Part shown: one piece after another, positions 18,868-26,683 of the stretch | How the letters are laid out: the number at the start of each line of letters is the position of its first letter | Numbering within the stretch: the first letter of the stretch is position 1 | DNA from: Streptomyces fructofermentans | GTDB taxonomy: Bacteria > Actinomycetota > Actinomycetes > Streptomycetales > Streptomycetaceae | Direction: 5' to 3' | DNA length: 64,000 nt | Assembly: GCF_014651055.1 (NCBI RefSeq) | Contig: NZ_BMWD01000003.1 | Coordinates: 1-64,000, forward strand | Program-made: the position numbers and the translations under genes | Notes under the pieces: generated by a model | What the model saw: the letters and a program-made list of their open reading frames with translations, nothing else | Databases searched by the model: none | Told to the model about the DNA's origin: nothing

Positions 18868-20484
18868 ATGCGCAGCGGGGCCAAGGCCGCCCTAGTGGGC
18901 GGTGTGTTCGCGGTGATGGTGGGGGGCGCCGGGTACGGCGCGTACACCGTCGTGTCCGGGGTCGACGGGGCGTCCGGGCCCGAGGCCGCCCGGACGGGAC
19001 CGCCGTCGGCCGAGGAGGTCGAGGAGGCCAGCGGCCTGTTCTTCGCCGCCTGGGAGAAGGGGCGGGCCGCCGCGGCCGCCGAGCAGACCAACGACACCAC
19101 CGGCGCGGCCGAGCGCCTGCTGGCCGGCTACCTCGACGACGCGCACCTCACCAAGGTGCGCATCACGCCCGGCACCCCGTCGGGCACGACCGTGCCGTTC
19201 TCCGTCGCGGCCACGGTGTCGTACGACGGGAAGAGCAAGCCGTTCTCGTACGAGAGCGAGCTGACCGTCGTCCGCGGGCAGACGACGGGCAAGCCCCGGG
19301 TGGCGTGGAGCTCCGCTGTCGTCCACCCGGACCTCAAGGACGGCGACACCCTGGTCACGGGCGAGGCCGAGAGCCCGCCCATCGAGGCCGTGGACCGGTC
19401 GGGCGCGGTGCTGACGAAGAAGAAGTACCCCTCGCTCGGTCCGATCCTGGACCAGTTGCGGGACAAGTACGGCGACACGGCGGGCGGCACTCCCGGCGTC
19501 GAGCTGGTCGTCAGGCACGCCGACGAGAACACGGCCGACGAAACGCTCGTCACCCTCGCCGAGGGCAGGGCCGGCAGGCTGCGCACGACCCTCAGCGCGA
19601 GCGTGCAGGCCGCGGCCGAGAAGGCCGTCGGGAAGTACGCCGAGTCGTCGGTCGTCGCGGTCAGGCCGAGCACCGGGGAGGTCCTGGCGGTCGCCAACCA
19701 CCGCGAGGACGGCTTCAACGCGGCGTTCCTCGGCAAGCTCGCGCCCGGCTCCACCATGAAGATCGTCTCCGCGGCGACGCTGATCGACAACGGCATCACG
19801 ACCTCGACGGGCCCCGCACCCTGCCCGGACGACGCGGTGTGGCAGAGCCAGACCTTCCGCAACCTCGAGGGCATGGAGCCCAACGAGGGCGCGACCCTGT
19901 CGGAGAGCTTCGCCCGCTCCTGCAACACCGCCTTCGTGAAGTACGCCGACGAGGTGAAGGTGGACTCGCTCACCAAGGAGGCCCGGGACCGCTTCGGGCT
20001 CGGCCGGGACGACTGGCAGACCGGCATCGCGTCCTTCGACGGCTCGGTGCCCGCCTCCGGCGGCCCGAACACGGCGGCCAACATGCTCGGGCAGGGCGAG
20101 GTGCAGATGAGCCCGCTCAACATGGCCTCGGTCACGGCGACCGTCGTCACGGGCACGTTCCGGCAGCCGGTCATCGTGCCTCAGCGCCTCGACAACAGGC
20201 CCCTGGCCCGGGCCGGGGGCCTGCCGGCCGGCACCGCGGCGCAACTGCGCCAGATGATGAACCGCACCGCGGCGAGCGGCACCGCCGCCCGGGCGATGAC
20301 GGGTCTCGGCCCGAACTTCGGCGCCAAGACCGGATCGGCCGAGGTCGACGGGCAGGAGAAGTCCAACAGCTGGTTCACCGGCTACCGCGGGGACATCGCG
20401 GCCGCCGCCATGGCCCAGCAGGGTGGTCACGGCGGTGACGCCGCCGGGCCTATCGTGGCGCAGGTCCTGCGGGCGGGGGGATGA
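18868..20484 (+). CDS. class B penicillin-binding protein (transpeptidase), copy 1
   Basis: Periplasm-side D,D-transpeptidase that crosslinks peptidoglycan. From ATG at 18868 it is 538 aa: an N-terminal membrane anchor, a MecA-N/NTF2-like domain (about 45-150), a dimerisation region, and the penicillin-binding domain. All three motifs are visible: S295TMK, S351CN and K487TG. A TTG at 18847 would add seven residues but places GGGAGGGG inside the gene. The next gene is a paralogue 126 bases downstream, followed by ssgE on the opposite strand. By position these correspond to the PBP pair next to ssgE in S. coelicolor. Confidence 0.94.
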   Translation: MRSGAKAALVGGVFAVMVGGAGYGAYTVVSGVDGASGPEAARTGPPSAEEVEEASGLFFAAWEKGRAAAAAEQTNDTTGAAERLLAGYLDDAHLTKVRITPGTPSGTTVPFSVAATVSYDGKSKPFSYESELTVVRGQTTGKPRVAWSSAVVHPDLKDGDTLVTGEAESPPIEAVDRSGAVLTKKKYPSLGPILDQLRDKYGDTAGGTPGVELVVRHADENTADETLVTLAEGRAGRLRTTLSASVQAAAEKAVGKYAESSVVAVRPSTGEVLAVANHREDGFNAAFLGKLAPGSTMKIVSAATLIDNGITTSTGPAPCPDDAVWQSQTFRNLEGMEPNEGATLSESFARSCNTAFVKYADEVKVDSLTKEARDRFGLGRDDWQTGIASFDGSVPASGGPNTAANMLGQGEVQMSPLNMASVTATVVTGTFRQPVIVPQRLDNRPLARAGGLPAGTAAQLRQMMNRTAASGTAARAMTGLGPNFGAKTGSAEVDGQEKSNSWFTGYRGDIAAAAMAQQGGHGGDAAGPIVAQVLRAGG

Positions 20485-20610
20485 ACGTCCGGAGGCCGCC
20501 GATTCACAGGTGGTCGAACTCACCCGCACAGGGCGGGACTCCGGGGTGGCGGCTCTCGTTCTCGTAGCGGAGCATCAGGGCACCGGGGAAGCAGCGAAGG
20601 AACGGAAGCC

Positions 20611-22329
20611 GTGGGCAAGAGAAGGCGTGCCGCAGAGCGCGGCAGGACGAAGCCGGCCGTCGTCGGCGGGCTGATCGCCGTGGTGGTCGGGGGTGCGGGA
20701 CTCGCCGCCTACACCCTGTACGGCGGCGGCGCGGCGGCCGACGACGAGGGCTCGGCCTCCGGCGTGGGGACGGTGAAGACCGGTCCGCTGTCGTCGGCCG
20801 AGGTCAAGTCCGCGTCCACGGCGTTCCTCGCGGCCTGGCAGAAGGGCGACGTGTCCGCCGCGGCGGCCGCCACGAACGACGTCCCGGCCGCGCGCACCCA
20901 GCTCACGGGGTACGGCGAGGAGGCGCACATCAAGAAGGTGAGCCTCACCGCCAAGAAGCGCTCCGGCACCTCCGTGCCGTTCTCGGTCAAGGGCACGGTG
21001 TCGTACAAGGGGACGGACAAGTCCCTCGCGTACGAGTCGCGGCTGACCGTCGTGCGCCGCGCGAAGGACGGCGAGCCGGTCGTCGACTGGCAGGCCTCCG
21101 TCGTGCACCCGGAGCTGGAGACCGGCGACCGGCTGGTCACCGGCGCGGCCGGCACCCCGCCGATAAAGGCCCTCGACCGCGACGGCGGCGAGCTGACCAC
21201 GGACGTGTACCCGTCCCTGGGGACGGTCCTGGACGGTCTGCGGGAGAAGTACGGCAAGAAGGCGGGCGGCAAGGCCGGCATCGAGCTGCGGGTGGTCCGC
21301 GGCGGGGGGAAGGACTCCGGCGCCGGGAAGACCGCCAAGAGCACCAACGACGGCAAGAACGACAAGACCACCAACAAGAACCCCGACAAGACGCTGCTGG
21401 AGCTGAGCGAGGGCACCCCCGGCACGGTGCGTACGACGCTCAGCCCGGAGCTCCAGGGCGCCGCCGAGGCGCAGGTGACGACGCGCGAGAAGGCGTCGGT
21501 GGTCGTCGTCCGGCCGTCGACCGGCGAGATCCTGGCCGTCGCGAACTCGGGGCACGGCTTCAACACGGCGTTCCAGGGCTCGCTGGCGCCCGGCTCCACG
21601 ATGAAGATCATCACGGCCTCGCTGCTGATCGACAAGGGGCTCGCGTCGGTCGACAAGGTGCACCCCTGCCCCAAGTACTCCTCGTACGGCGGCTGGAAGT
21701 TCCAGAACGACGACAAGTTCAAGATCGACGGCGGCACGTTCAAGGCGAGCTTCGCGCGTTCCTGCAACACCGCCTTCATCAGCCAGGCCAAGGAGCTGAG
21801 CGACGACGACCTGACCAAGCAGGCCCAGCAGGTCTTCGGCCTGAGCATGGACAACTGGGCGGTCGGCGTGCCCACCTTCGACGGTTCGGTGCCGGTCCAG
21901 TCGCAGGCCTCCAAGGCGGCCTCGCTGATCGGCCAGGGCGGGGTGCGGATGAACCCGCTGAACATGGCGTCCGTCGTGGCCACGGCCAAGACGGGCACGT
22001 TCCACCAGCCCTACCTCGTCGCTCCCGACGTCGACGACCGCTCGCTGGCCAAGGCGCAGCGCTCCCTGTCCGAGGAGACGCAGACCGAGCTGAAGGAACT
22101 GCTCAGGTACACCGCCGCGGCCGGCACCGCCGCCGAGGCCATGTCCGGCCTCGGTCCCGACTACGGGGCCAAGACCGGCTCCGCCGAGGTCGACAACCAG
22201 AAGAAGCCCAACGGCTGGTTCACCGCCTGGAAGGGCGACCTGGCGGCGGCGGGCGTGGTCCAGCAGGGCGGCCACGGCGGCGAGGCGGCCGGGCCGATCG
22301 TGGCGGCGCTGCTGAGGTCGGGCAGCTGA
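20611..22329 (+). CDS. class B penicillin-binding protein (transpeptidase), copy 2
   Basis: A 572-aa paralogue of the preceding gene with the same order: membrane anchor, NTF2-like MecA-N domain, transpeptidase. Catalytic motifs are S329TMK, S384CN and K521TG. Compared with copy 1 it carries a hydrophilic insertion around residues 230-265 rich in Lys, Asn, Asp and Thr (KDSGAGKTAKSTNDGKNDK), before the penicillin-binding domain. GTG start at 20611, with GGAAG upstream. It is convergent with ssgE across a repeat-rich 159-base gap. Confidence 0.94.
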   Translation: MGKRRRAAERGRTKPAVVGGLIAVVVGGAGLAAYTLYGGGAAADDEGSASGVGTVKTGPLSSAEVKSASTAFLAAWQKGDVSAAAAATNDVPAARTQLTGYGEEAHIKKVSLTAKKRSGTSVPFSVKGTVSYKGTDKSLAYESRLTVVRRAKDGEPVVDWQASVVHPELETGDRLVTGAAGTPPIKALDRDGGELTTDVYPSLGTVLDGLREKYGKKAGGKAGIELRVVRGGGKDSGAGKTAKSTNDGKNDKTTNKNPDKTLLELSEGTPGTVRTTLSPELQGAAEAQVTTREKASVVVVRPSTGEILAVANSGHGFNTAFQGSLAPGSTMKIITASLLIDKGLASVDKVHPCPKYSSYGGWKFQNDDKFKIDGGTFKASFARSCNTAFISQAKELSDDDLTKQAQQVFGLSMDNWAVGVPTFDGSVPVQSQASKAASLIGQGGVRMNPLNMASVVATAKTGTFHQPYLVAPDVDDRSLAKAQRSLSEETQTELKELLRYTAAAGTAAEAMSGLGPDYGAKTGSAEVDNQKKPNGWFTAWKGDLAAAGVVQQGGHGGEAAGPIVAALLRSGS

Positions 22330-22367
22330 CCACCAGAGGCTGACGTCCGGCAGCCGGCGCCAGCGCG

Positions 22368-22406
22368 GAGGGCCGCGCGACCGGACGCGAGGGCCGCGCG
22401 ACCGGA
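22368..22406. repeat. 20-bp-period direct repeat
   Basis: GAGGGCCGCGCGACCGGA occurs at 22368-22385 and again at 22389-22406, in the gap between the second PBP gene and ssgE. Confidence 0.7.
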
Positions 22407-22436
22407 GAGGTCACGCGGCCCGGGCGGACGGCGGTC

Positions 22437-22485
22437 GGCAGACGGCAGACGGCAGACGGCAGACGGCAGACGGCAGACGGCAGAC
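22437..22485. repeat. heptanucleotide tandem repeat, seven perfect copies
   Basis: GGCAGAC is repeated seven times without error (22437-22485), ending 3 bases before the ssgE stop codon. The unit length is not a multiple of three and the array lies between convergent genes, so copy-number change would not alter a protein but could alter the transcript ends. Confidence 0.9.
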
Positions 22486-22488
22486 GGC

Positions 22489-22830
22489 TCAGTGCCGCAC
22501 GGGTGTCGCCGAGTAGGTCTTGCGCAGGAAGCGGATCAGCGTCTTCGAGTCGAACTGCACGACGGCCACGCCGTGCGGCGAGTGGAACTCCATGACCGCC
22601 TGCACGCGGCCGCACGGCCAGATGCGTACGTCACCGGCGGCGGCCGGGGCGCGCAGCCCCTGTTCGAGCAGGTCGCGGGCGAAGGCCCATTCGTTCCGGC
22701 CGGGCAGGGTGATGTGCACCCTTGGAGGGTCGGCCTCGGGGTCGTACCGGAGTGCCACCGGGACGGCGGGCGGATCCTGCGCCGCGTCCGTCACGATGTG
22801 GGCGCGGGCGTACTGCTCGACGGCGGACAT
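22489..22830 (-). CDS. ssgE: SsgA-like sporulation/cell division protein SsgE
   Basis: SsgA-like proteins direct cell-wall synthesis and autolysis during sporulation; SsgE is implicated in spore separation. The 113-aa protein has the family core PVALRYDPEADPPRVHITL, EWAFARDLLEQGL, GDVRIWP and VVQFDSKTLIRFLRKTY. It ends soon after this core, so it is shorter at the C terminus than SsgA or SsgB (about 135 aa). ATG at 22830 has GGAG 9 nt upstream; the long upstream open frame is spurious. Identification as ssgE rather than another paralogue rests on the adjacent PBP pair, as in S. coelicolor. Confidence 0.9.
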   Translation of the reverse strand: MSAVEQYARAHIVTDAAQDPPAVPVALRYDPEADPPRVHITLPGRNEWAFARDLLEQGLRAPAAAGDVRIWPCGRVQAVMEFHSPHGVAVVQFDSKTLIRFLRKTYSATPVRH

Positions 22831-22985
22831 CGGTCGCTCCTTCGCCTGGGGCCCTCGTCGCGAACGCCCGGAGAGCCCATGGAGAACCTCGAAGGACCTC
22901 TTTGAGGCGCTTCCTCTCCAATGTCGCATATTTTCCGCAATGCGCCCCCGGGTGACTTCCCGGCCTATTGATGGTTCCCTCGCTC

Positions 22986-23002
22986 TTGCGAGTAGTTCGC
23001 AA
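22986..23002 (+). promoter_or_regulatory. Nur-box-like operator upstream of cbiM
   Basis: TTGCGA-N5-TCGCAA is a perfect 6-5-6 inverted repeat. The published Nur (nickel-responsive Fur-family) box of S. coelicolor has the form tTGCaa-N5-ttGCAA, so spacing and the TTGC/GCAA ends agree. It overlaps the probable -35 of the cbiM promoter, a repressing position. Confidence 0.75.
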
Positions 23003-23010
23003 CAAGGCAC

Positions 23011-23016
23011 TATCAT
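23011..23016 (+). promoter_or_regulatory. -10 hexamer of a probable leaderless cbiM transcript
   Basis: TATCAT is followed by six bases and then the cbiM GTG at 23023. TTGCGA at 22986-22991, within the operator, is 19 bases upstream and may serve as -35. Confidence 0.6.
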
Positions 23017-23022
23017 CGTCGC

Positions 23023-24084
23023 GTGCATGTGCCTGATGGATTTATCGACGCTCCCGTCTCCGTCGCCGCCGGTGTGGTCGCCGCCGCGGCAGTCACCGTG
23101 AGCCTGCGCGGTGCCCGCAGAGAGCTGGACGAGCGCACCGCCCCGCTGGCCGGGCTGGTCGCCGCCTTCATCTTCGCCGTGCAGATGCTCAACTTCCCGG
23201 TCGCGGCCGGGACCAGTGGACATCTGCTCGGGGGTGCGCTGGCCGCGATACTCGTGGGCCCCTTCACAGGGGTCCTGTGCGTCTCGGTCGTCCTCCTCAT
23301 GCAGGGAGTCCTGTTCGCCGACGGCGGCCTCACCGCGCTCGGCGTGAACATCACGGTCATGGCGGTGGTCACGACGGTCGTCGCGTACGCGGTCTTCCGC
23401 GGCCTGGTGAAGCTTCTTCCCCGGAAACGGCGTTCCATTACCGTCTCCGCCTTCGTCGCCGCCGTCCTCTCGGTGCCGGCCGCCGCCGCGGCCTTCACGC
23501 TCGTGTACGCGATCGGCGGCACGACCGACATCCCCATCGGGAAGGTGCTGACCGCGATGGTCGGCGTCCACGTGCTCATCGGCATCGGCGAGGCGGCGAT
23601 CACCGCGCTCACCGTCGGCGCCGTCATCGCGGTCCGTCCCGACCTGGTCCACGGGGCCCGCGGACTGACCGCCCCCCTCAGGCTGCGGGTCGGCGGCGAA
23701 CTCGTGGACGCCCCGGCGGACGAGCCCGTACCGGTCGCGGCCCGGTCCCACCGCAAGGTCTGGCTGACGGGCCTCGCCACCTCCCTCGTCCTCGCGGGCG
23801 TCGTCAGCTTCTACGCCTCCGCCAGCCCCGACGGACTGGAGAAGGTGGCCGCCGACAAGGGCATCGACGCCAAGGTCGAGGAGCACGGCGCGGCCGACTC
23901 GCCGCTCGCCGACTACAGCGTGCAGGGCCTCACCGGGGCCCGGCTGTCCGGCGGCCTCGCGGGCGTCATCGGCGTGGGCGTCACGGTCGCCGCGGGCACC
24001 GGCGTCTTCTGGTCCGTACGCAGGCGCCGCCCGTCCGCCGCGTCCGCCACGACCGGCGCACCCCGGGTGGGGGAATCGGCCTGA
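23023..24084 (+). CDS. cbiM: nickel/cobalt ECF transporter substrate-binding subunit CbiM with fused CbiN-like segment
   Basis: The S component of an energy-coupling-factor transporter for Ni2+ or Co2+. The 353-aa protein begins MHVPDGFID; the N-terminal MH-PDG motif, whose second-residue His binds the metal, is intact. Residues 1-200 are multi-spanning CbiM. After a charged linker, a C-terminal segment with two membrane helices and an external part like CbiN (SASPDGLEKVAADKGI) follows, so CbiM and CbiN functions are fused. The start is a GTG without ribosome site. It is the first gene of cbiM-cbiQ-cbiO. Nickel is favoured over cobalt because of the Nur-like operator; no cobalamin riboswitch is present. 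Confidence 0.93.
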   Translation: MHVPDGFIDAPVSVAAGVVAAAAVTVSLRGARRELDERTAPLAGLVAAFIFAVQMLNFPVAAGTSGHLLGGALAAILVGPFTGVLCVSVVLLMQGVLFADGGLTALGVNITVMAVVTTVVAYAVFRGLVKLLPRKRRSITVSAFVAAVLSVPAAAAAFTLVYAIGGTTDIPIGKVLTAMVGVHVLIGIGEAAITALTVGAVIAVRPDLVHGARGLTAPLRLRVGGELVDAPADEPVPVAARSHRKVWLTGLATSLVLAGVVSFYASASPDGLEKVAADKGIDAKVEEHGAADSPLADYSVQGLTGARLSGGLAGVIGVGVTVAAGTGVFWSVRRRRPSAASATTGAPRVGESA

Positions 24085-24085
24085 C

Positions 24086-24847
24086 ATGGGCGCAGGACAC
24101 GCGCACCGGCTCTACCGGCACGGGCACTCGCCCGTGCACGCGCTGCCGCCGCACACCAAACTGGCGGCCGTCTTCGCGTTCGTCCTCGTGGTCGTCTCGA
24201 CCCCGCGCGAGGCGATGTGGGCCTTCGGCCTGTACGCGCTGCTCCTCGCGGCAGTCGCGCACGCGGCCCGGGTCCCGGCGGGCTTCCTGCTCAAACGGCT
24301 GCTGATCGAGGTGCCCTTCGTCGCCTTCGCGGTACTGATGCCGTTCGTGGCGCAGGGCGAGCGGGTGGACGTGCTCGGCGTGTCCCTGAGCGTGAACGGC
24401 CTGTGGGGCGCCTGGAACGTGCTGGCCAAGGGCACCCTCGGCGTCGCCGCGTCGGTCCTGCTCGCCTCGACGACCGAACTGCGTGAACTCCTGCTCGGAC
24501 TCCAGCGGTTGAGGCTGCCCCCGCTGCTCGTGCAGATCGCCTCCTTCATGATCCGTTACGGGGACGTCATCGCGGACGAGATGCGGCGGATGAGGATCGC
24601 GCGCGAGTCGCGCGGCTTCGAGGCCCGTGGCGTCCGCTCCTGGAGCGTCCTCGCCAAGTCCGCCGGCGCGCTCTTCATCCGCTCGTACGAACGCGGCGAG
24701 CGTGTGCACCTCGCCATGGTGAGCCGGGGGTACGCCGGTTCGATGCCGGTCATCGACGAGGTGACCGCGTCCCGGGCGCAGTGGTCCTACGCGCTCCGCC
24801 TGCCGTTCGCCGCCCTCGCCGTATGCCTGTTGGGATGGACGCTGTGA
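24086..24847 (+). CDS. cbiQ: ECF transporter transmembrane coupling protein CbiQ
   Basis: The T component linking the ATPases to CbiM. The 253-aa protein begins with a His-rich tail (MGAGHAHRLYRHGHSPVHALP) typical of CbiQ, has about five membrane helices, and carries both coupling motifs with Ala-Arg-Gly pattern: ARESRGF and AMVSRGY. It starts one base after the cbiM stop and overlaps the start of cbiO. Confidence 0.95.
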   Translation: MGAGHAHRLYRHGHSPVHALPPHTKLAAVFAFVLVVVSTPREAMWAFGLYALLLAAVAHAARVPAGFLLKRLLIEVPFVAFAVLMPFVAQGERVDVLGVSLSVNGLWGAWNVLAKGTLGVAASVLLASTTELRELLLGLQRLRLPPLLVQIASFMIRYGDVIADEMRRMRIARESRGFEARGVRSWSVLAKSAGALFIRSYERGERVHLAMVSRGYAGSMPVIDEVTASRAQWSYALRLPFAALAVCLLGWTL

Positions 24848-25593
24848 CCCCCTCTCTGGAAGTGGCCGGACTGGCCTTCGCGTATCCCGACGGCCACCAG
24901 GCCCTCTTCGGGGTGGACCTGCGCATCGCACGCGGCGAACGGGTCGCGCTGCTCGGCCCGAACGGCGCGGGCAAGACCACCCTCGTACTCCACCTCAACG
25001 GCATCCTGACCGGCGGCGCCGGCACCGTCACCGTGGCCGGACTGCCCGTCGGCAAGCGGCACATGGCGGAGATCCGGCGCAAGGTCGGCATCGTCTTCCA
25101 GGACCCGGACGACCAGCTCTTCATGCCGACCGTGCGCGAGGACGTGGCCTTCGGGCCGGCCGCCTCCGGACTGCGGGGGCCGGAGCTGGAGGCCCGGGTG
25201 CGCACGGCACTGGAGCAGGTCGGGATGGAGGCCTTCGCCGACCGTCCGCCGCACCACCTCTCCTTCGGGCAGCGGCGCCGGGTGGCGGTCGCGACCGTCC
25301 TGGCGATGGAGCCGGAGATCCTGGTCCTCGACGAGCCCTCGTCCAACCTGGACCCGGCCTCCCGGCGCGAACTCGCGGACATCCTCAGGTCGCTGGACGT
25401 GACCGTCCTCATGGTCACGCACGATCTTCCCTACGCGCTCGAACTGTGCCCCCGCGCCCTCGTCCTGAGCGAGGGCGTGATCGCGGCGGACGGCAGGACG
25501 GGCGAACTCCTCGCGGACGACGCGCTGATGCGGGAGCACCGGCTGGAGCTGCCCTTCGGCTTCGACCCGCGCTCCGTGACAATGGGCGCGTGA
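24835..25593 (+). CDS. cbiO: ECF transporter ATPase CbiO
   Basis: ATP-binding subunit driving metal import; 252 aa. Walker [10 protein letters not shown], the Q-loop segment FQDPDDQLF typical of ECF ATPases, signature [12 protein letters not shown], Walker [13 protein letters not shown] and the H-loop TH are all present. The start is uncertain: ATG at 24835 (MDAVTPS) or GTG at 24844, which overlaps the cbiQ stop as GTGA and has GGGATGGA upstream. Its stop overlaps the ohrR GTG in the same way. Confidence 0.93.
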   Translation: MDAVTPSLEVAGLAFAYPDGHQALFGVDLRIARGERVALLGPNGAGKTTLVLHLNGILTGGAGTVTVAGLPVGKRHMAEIRRKVGIVFQDPDDQLFMPTVREDVAFGPAASGLRGPELEARVRTALEQVGMEAFADRPPHHLSFGQRRRVAVATVLAMEPEILVLDEPSSNLDPASRRELADILRSLDVTVLMVTHDLPYALELCPRALVLSEGVIAADGRTGELLADDALMREHRLELPFGFDPRSVTMGA

Positions 25594-26039
25594 CGAACGA
25601 AGAGGATCCGCCGGCGGGGTCGCTGCTGCTCGACGACCAGCTGTGCTTCGCGCTGTACGCGGCCCAGCGCGCCGTGACCGCCGCGTACCGTCCGCTGCTC
25701 GAGGCACTCGGGCTGACGTATCCGCAGTACCTGGTCATGCTCGTCCTGTGGGAGCGCGGCGAGCTGACCGTCAAGGAGCTGGCCACCACCCTGCGGCTCG
25801 ACTACGGGACCGTGTCGCCCCTGCTCAAGCGGCTGGAGTCGGCCGGGCTCGTGCGCCGGGAGCGCTCCGCGCGGGACGAGCGCTCGGTGCTCGTCGCGGT
25901 CACGGGGCGGGGCGAGGAGCTGAGGGAGCGCGCGGAGTGCGTGCCGTCGGCCCTGCTGGCCGGGACCCGGCTGGCCGAGGCCGAGGTACGGCGGCTGCGG
26001 GAGGACCTGCGGAGCCTGGCGGAGCGCGTGCGGACCTGA
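25590..26039 (+). CDS. ohrR: OhrR, MarR-family organic hydroperoxide sensor
   Basis: A 149-aa MarR-type repressor. The N-terminal [15 protein letters not shown] motif with the reactive Cys19 and the Tyr residues that hydrogen-bond it identify OhrR among MarR proteins. The winged helix follows ([32 protein letters not shown]). No second Cys is near, so it should be of the one-Cys sensing class. The GTG overlaps the cbiO stop codon by 4 nt, so it can be translated from the metal-transporter message. The probable target ohr is 114 bases downstream on the same strand. Confidence 0.95.
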   Translation: MTNEEDPPAGSLLLDDQLCFALYAAQRAVTAAYRPLLEALGLTYPQYLVMLVLWERGELTVKELATTLRLDYGTVSPLLKRLESAGLVRRERSARDERSVLVAVTGRGEELRERAECVPSALLAGTRLAEAEVRRLREDLRSLAERVRT

Positions 26040-26093
26040 ATCGGGGCCGTCCCGGGGGCTACCCCCGGGTAGGAACAGTCGTTCACCACTGGA

Positions 26094-26121
26094 TACATTG
26101 TGTGCGATGTACTTGTGCACA
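26094..26121 (+). promoter_or_regulatory. candidate OhrR operators upstream of ohr
   Basis: TACAT (26094-26098) and ATGTA (26107-26111) form an inverted repeat with 8-base spacing, and TGTGCACA (26114-26121) is a perfect 8-bp palindrome right after it. The tract is AT-richer than its flanks and lies 33-60 bases upstream of the ohr start. OhrR operators elsewhere are short AT-rich inverted repeats of this type. Confidence 0.55.
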
Positions 26122-26153
26122 TTGCTTCCGCGCGCCCAGGGGTGAGGCGATCC

Positions 26154-26603
26154 ATGACCGACACGGCCGCTCGGCTCGACAGCCGTCCCACGAAGATCAT
26201 GTACGTGGCCGAGGCCACCGCCCACGGAGGGCGCGACGGGCATGTCACCAGCCAGGACGGCCGGCTCGCGGTGAAGGTCGCGATGCCGCCGGCATTGGGC
26301 GGCGACGGCGACGGCACCAACCCCGAGCAGTTGTTCGCGGCCGGGTACAGCTCCTGCTTCCACAACGCGCTCGTCCTCGTCGGCCGCCGCGAGGGCCTCG
26401 ACCTGTCCGGCTCCACGGTCGCGGCGAAGGTCGGCATCGGCCCCAACAAGCAGCGGGGGTACGGGCTCGCGGTCGCCCTGAGCGTCTCGCTGCCCGTAGT
26501 CGACCAGGAGATCGCGTCGAAGCTCGTGAATGCGGCCCACCGGGTGTGCCCGTACTCGAACGCCACCCGCGGCAACATCGAGGTCACGATCGTGCTCGGC
26601 TAG
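26154..26603 (+). CDS. ohr: organic hydroperoxide resistance peroxidase Ohr
   Basis: Thiol peroxidase that reduces organic hydroperoxides using lipoylated partners. The 149-aa protein has the two catalytic cysteines in their family contexts, Cys68 in YSSCFHNAL and Cys132 in VCPYSNATRGN, and the N-terminal ATAHGGRDGHV segment. ATG at 26154 is preceded by GGTGAGG; the open frame upstream adds 18 residues without homologous character. Probably repressed by OhrR encoded just upstream. Confidence 0.97.
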   Translation: MTDTAARLDSRPTKIMYVAEATAHGGRDGHVTSQDGRLAVKVAMPPALGGDGDGTNPEQLFAAGYSSCFHNALVLVGRREGLDLSGSTVAAKVGIGPNKQRGYGLAVALSVSLPVVDQEIASKLVNAAHRVCPYSNATRGNIEVTIVLG

Positions 26604-26640
26604 GAATCGGCCGAGGCGGACGCGCGTTGCACCGACCGGC

Positions 26641-26660
26641 AGGACCGGGCAGGACCGGGC
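26641..26660. repeat. 10-bp direct repeat, two copies
   Basis: AGGACCGGGC occurs twice in tandem between ohr and the serine hydrolase gene. It may be chance. Confidence 0.5.
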
Positions 26661-26683
26661 GGTACGACGACAGGGAGCGGGAC

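Noticed and set aside
15576..20438. Very long plus-strand open frame over rsmI, pmt and the first PBP gene
   Set aside because: It is an out-of-frame shadow of high-GC genes, made of Arg/Gly/Pro strings with no motif; real genes in other frames cover it.
22831..23022. Cobalamin riboswitch before cbiM
   Set aside because: The gap is short, the transcript appears leaderless, and no cobalamin box is visible.
22831..24087. Long minus-strand open frame extending ssgE upstream through cbiM
   Set aside because: It is the antisense of cbiM; GGAG and ATG at 22830 and the family core fix the real start.
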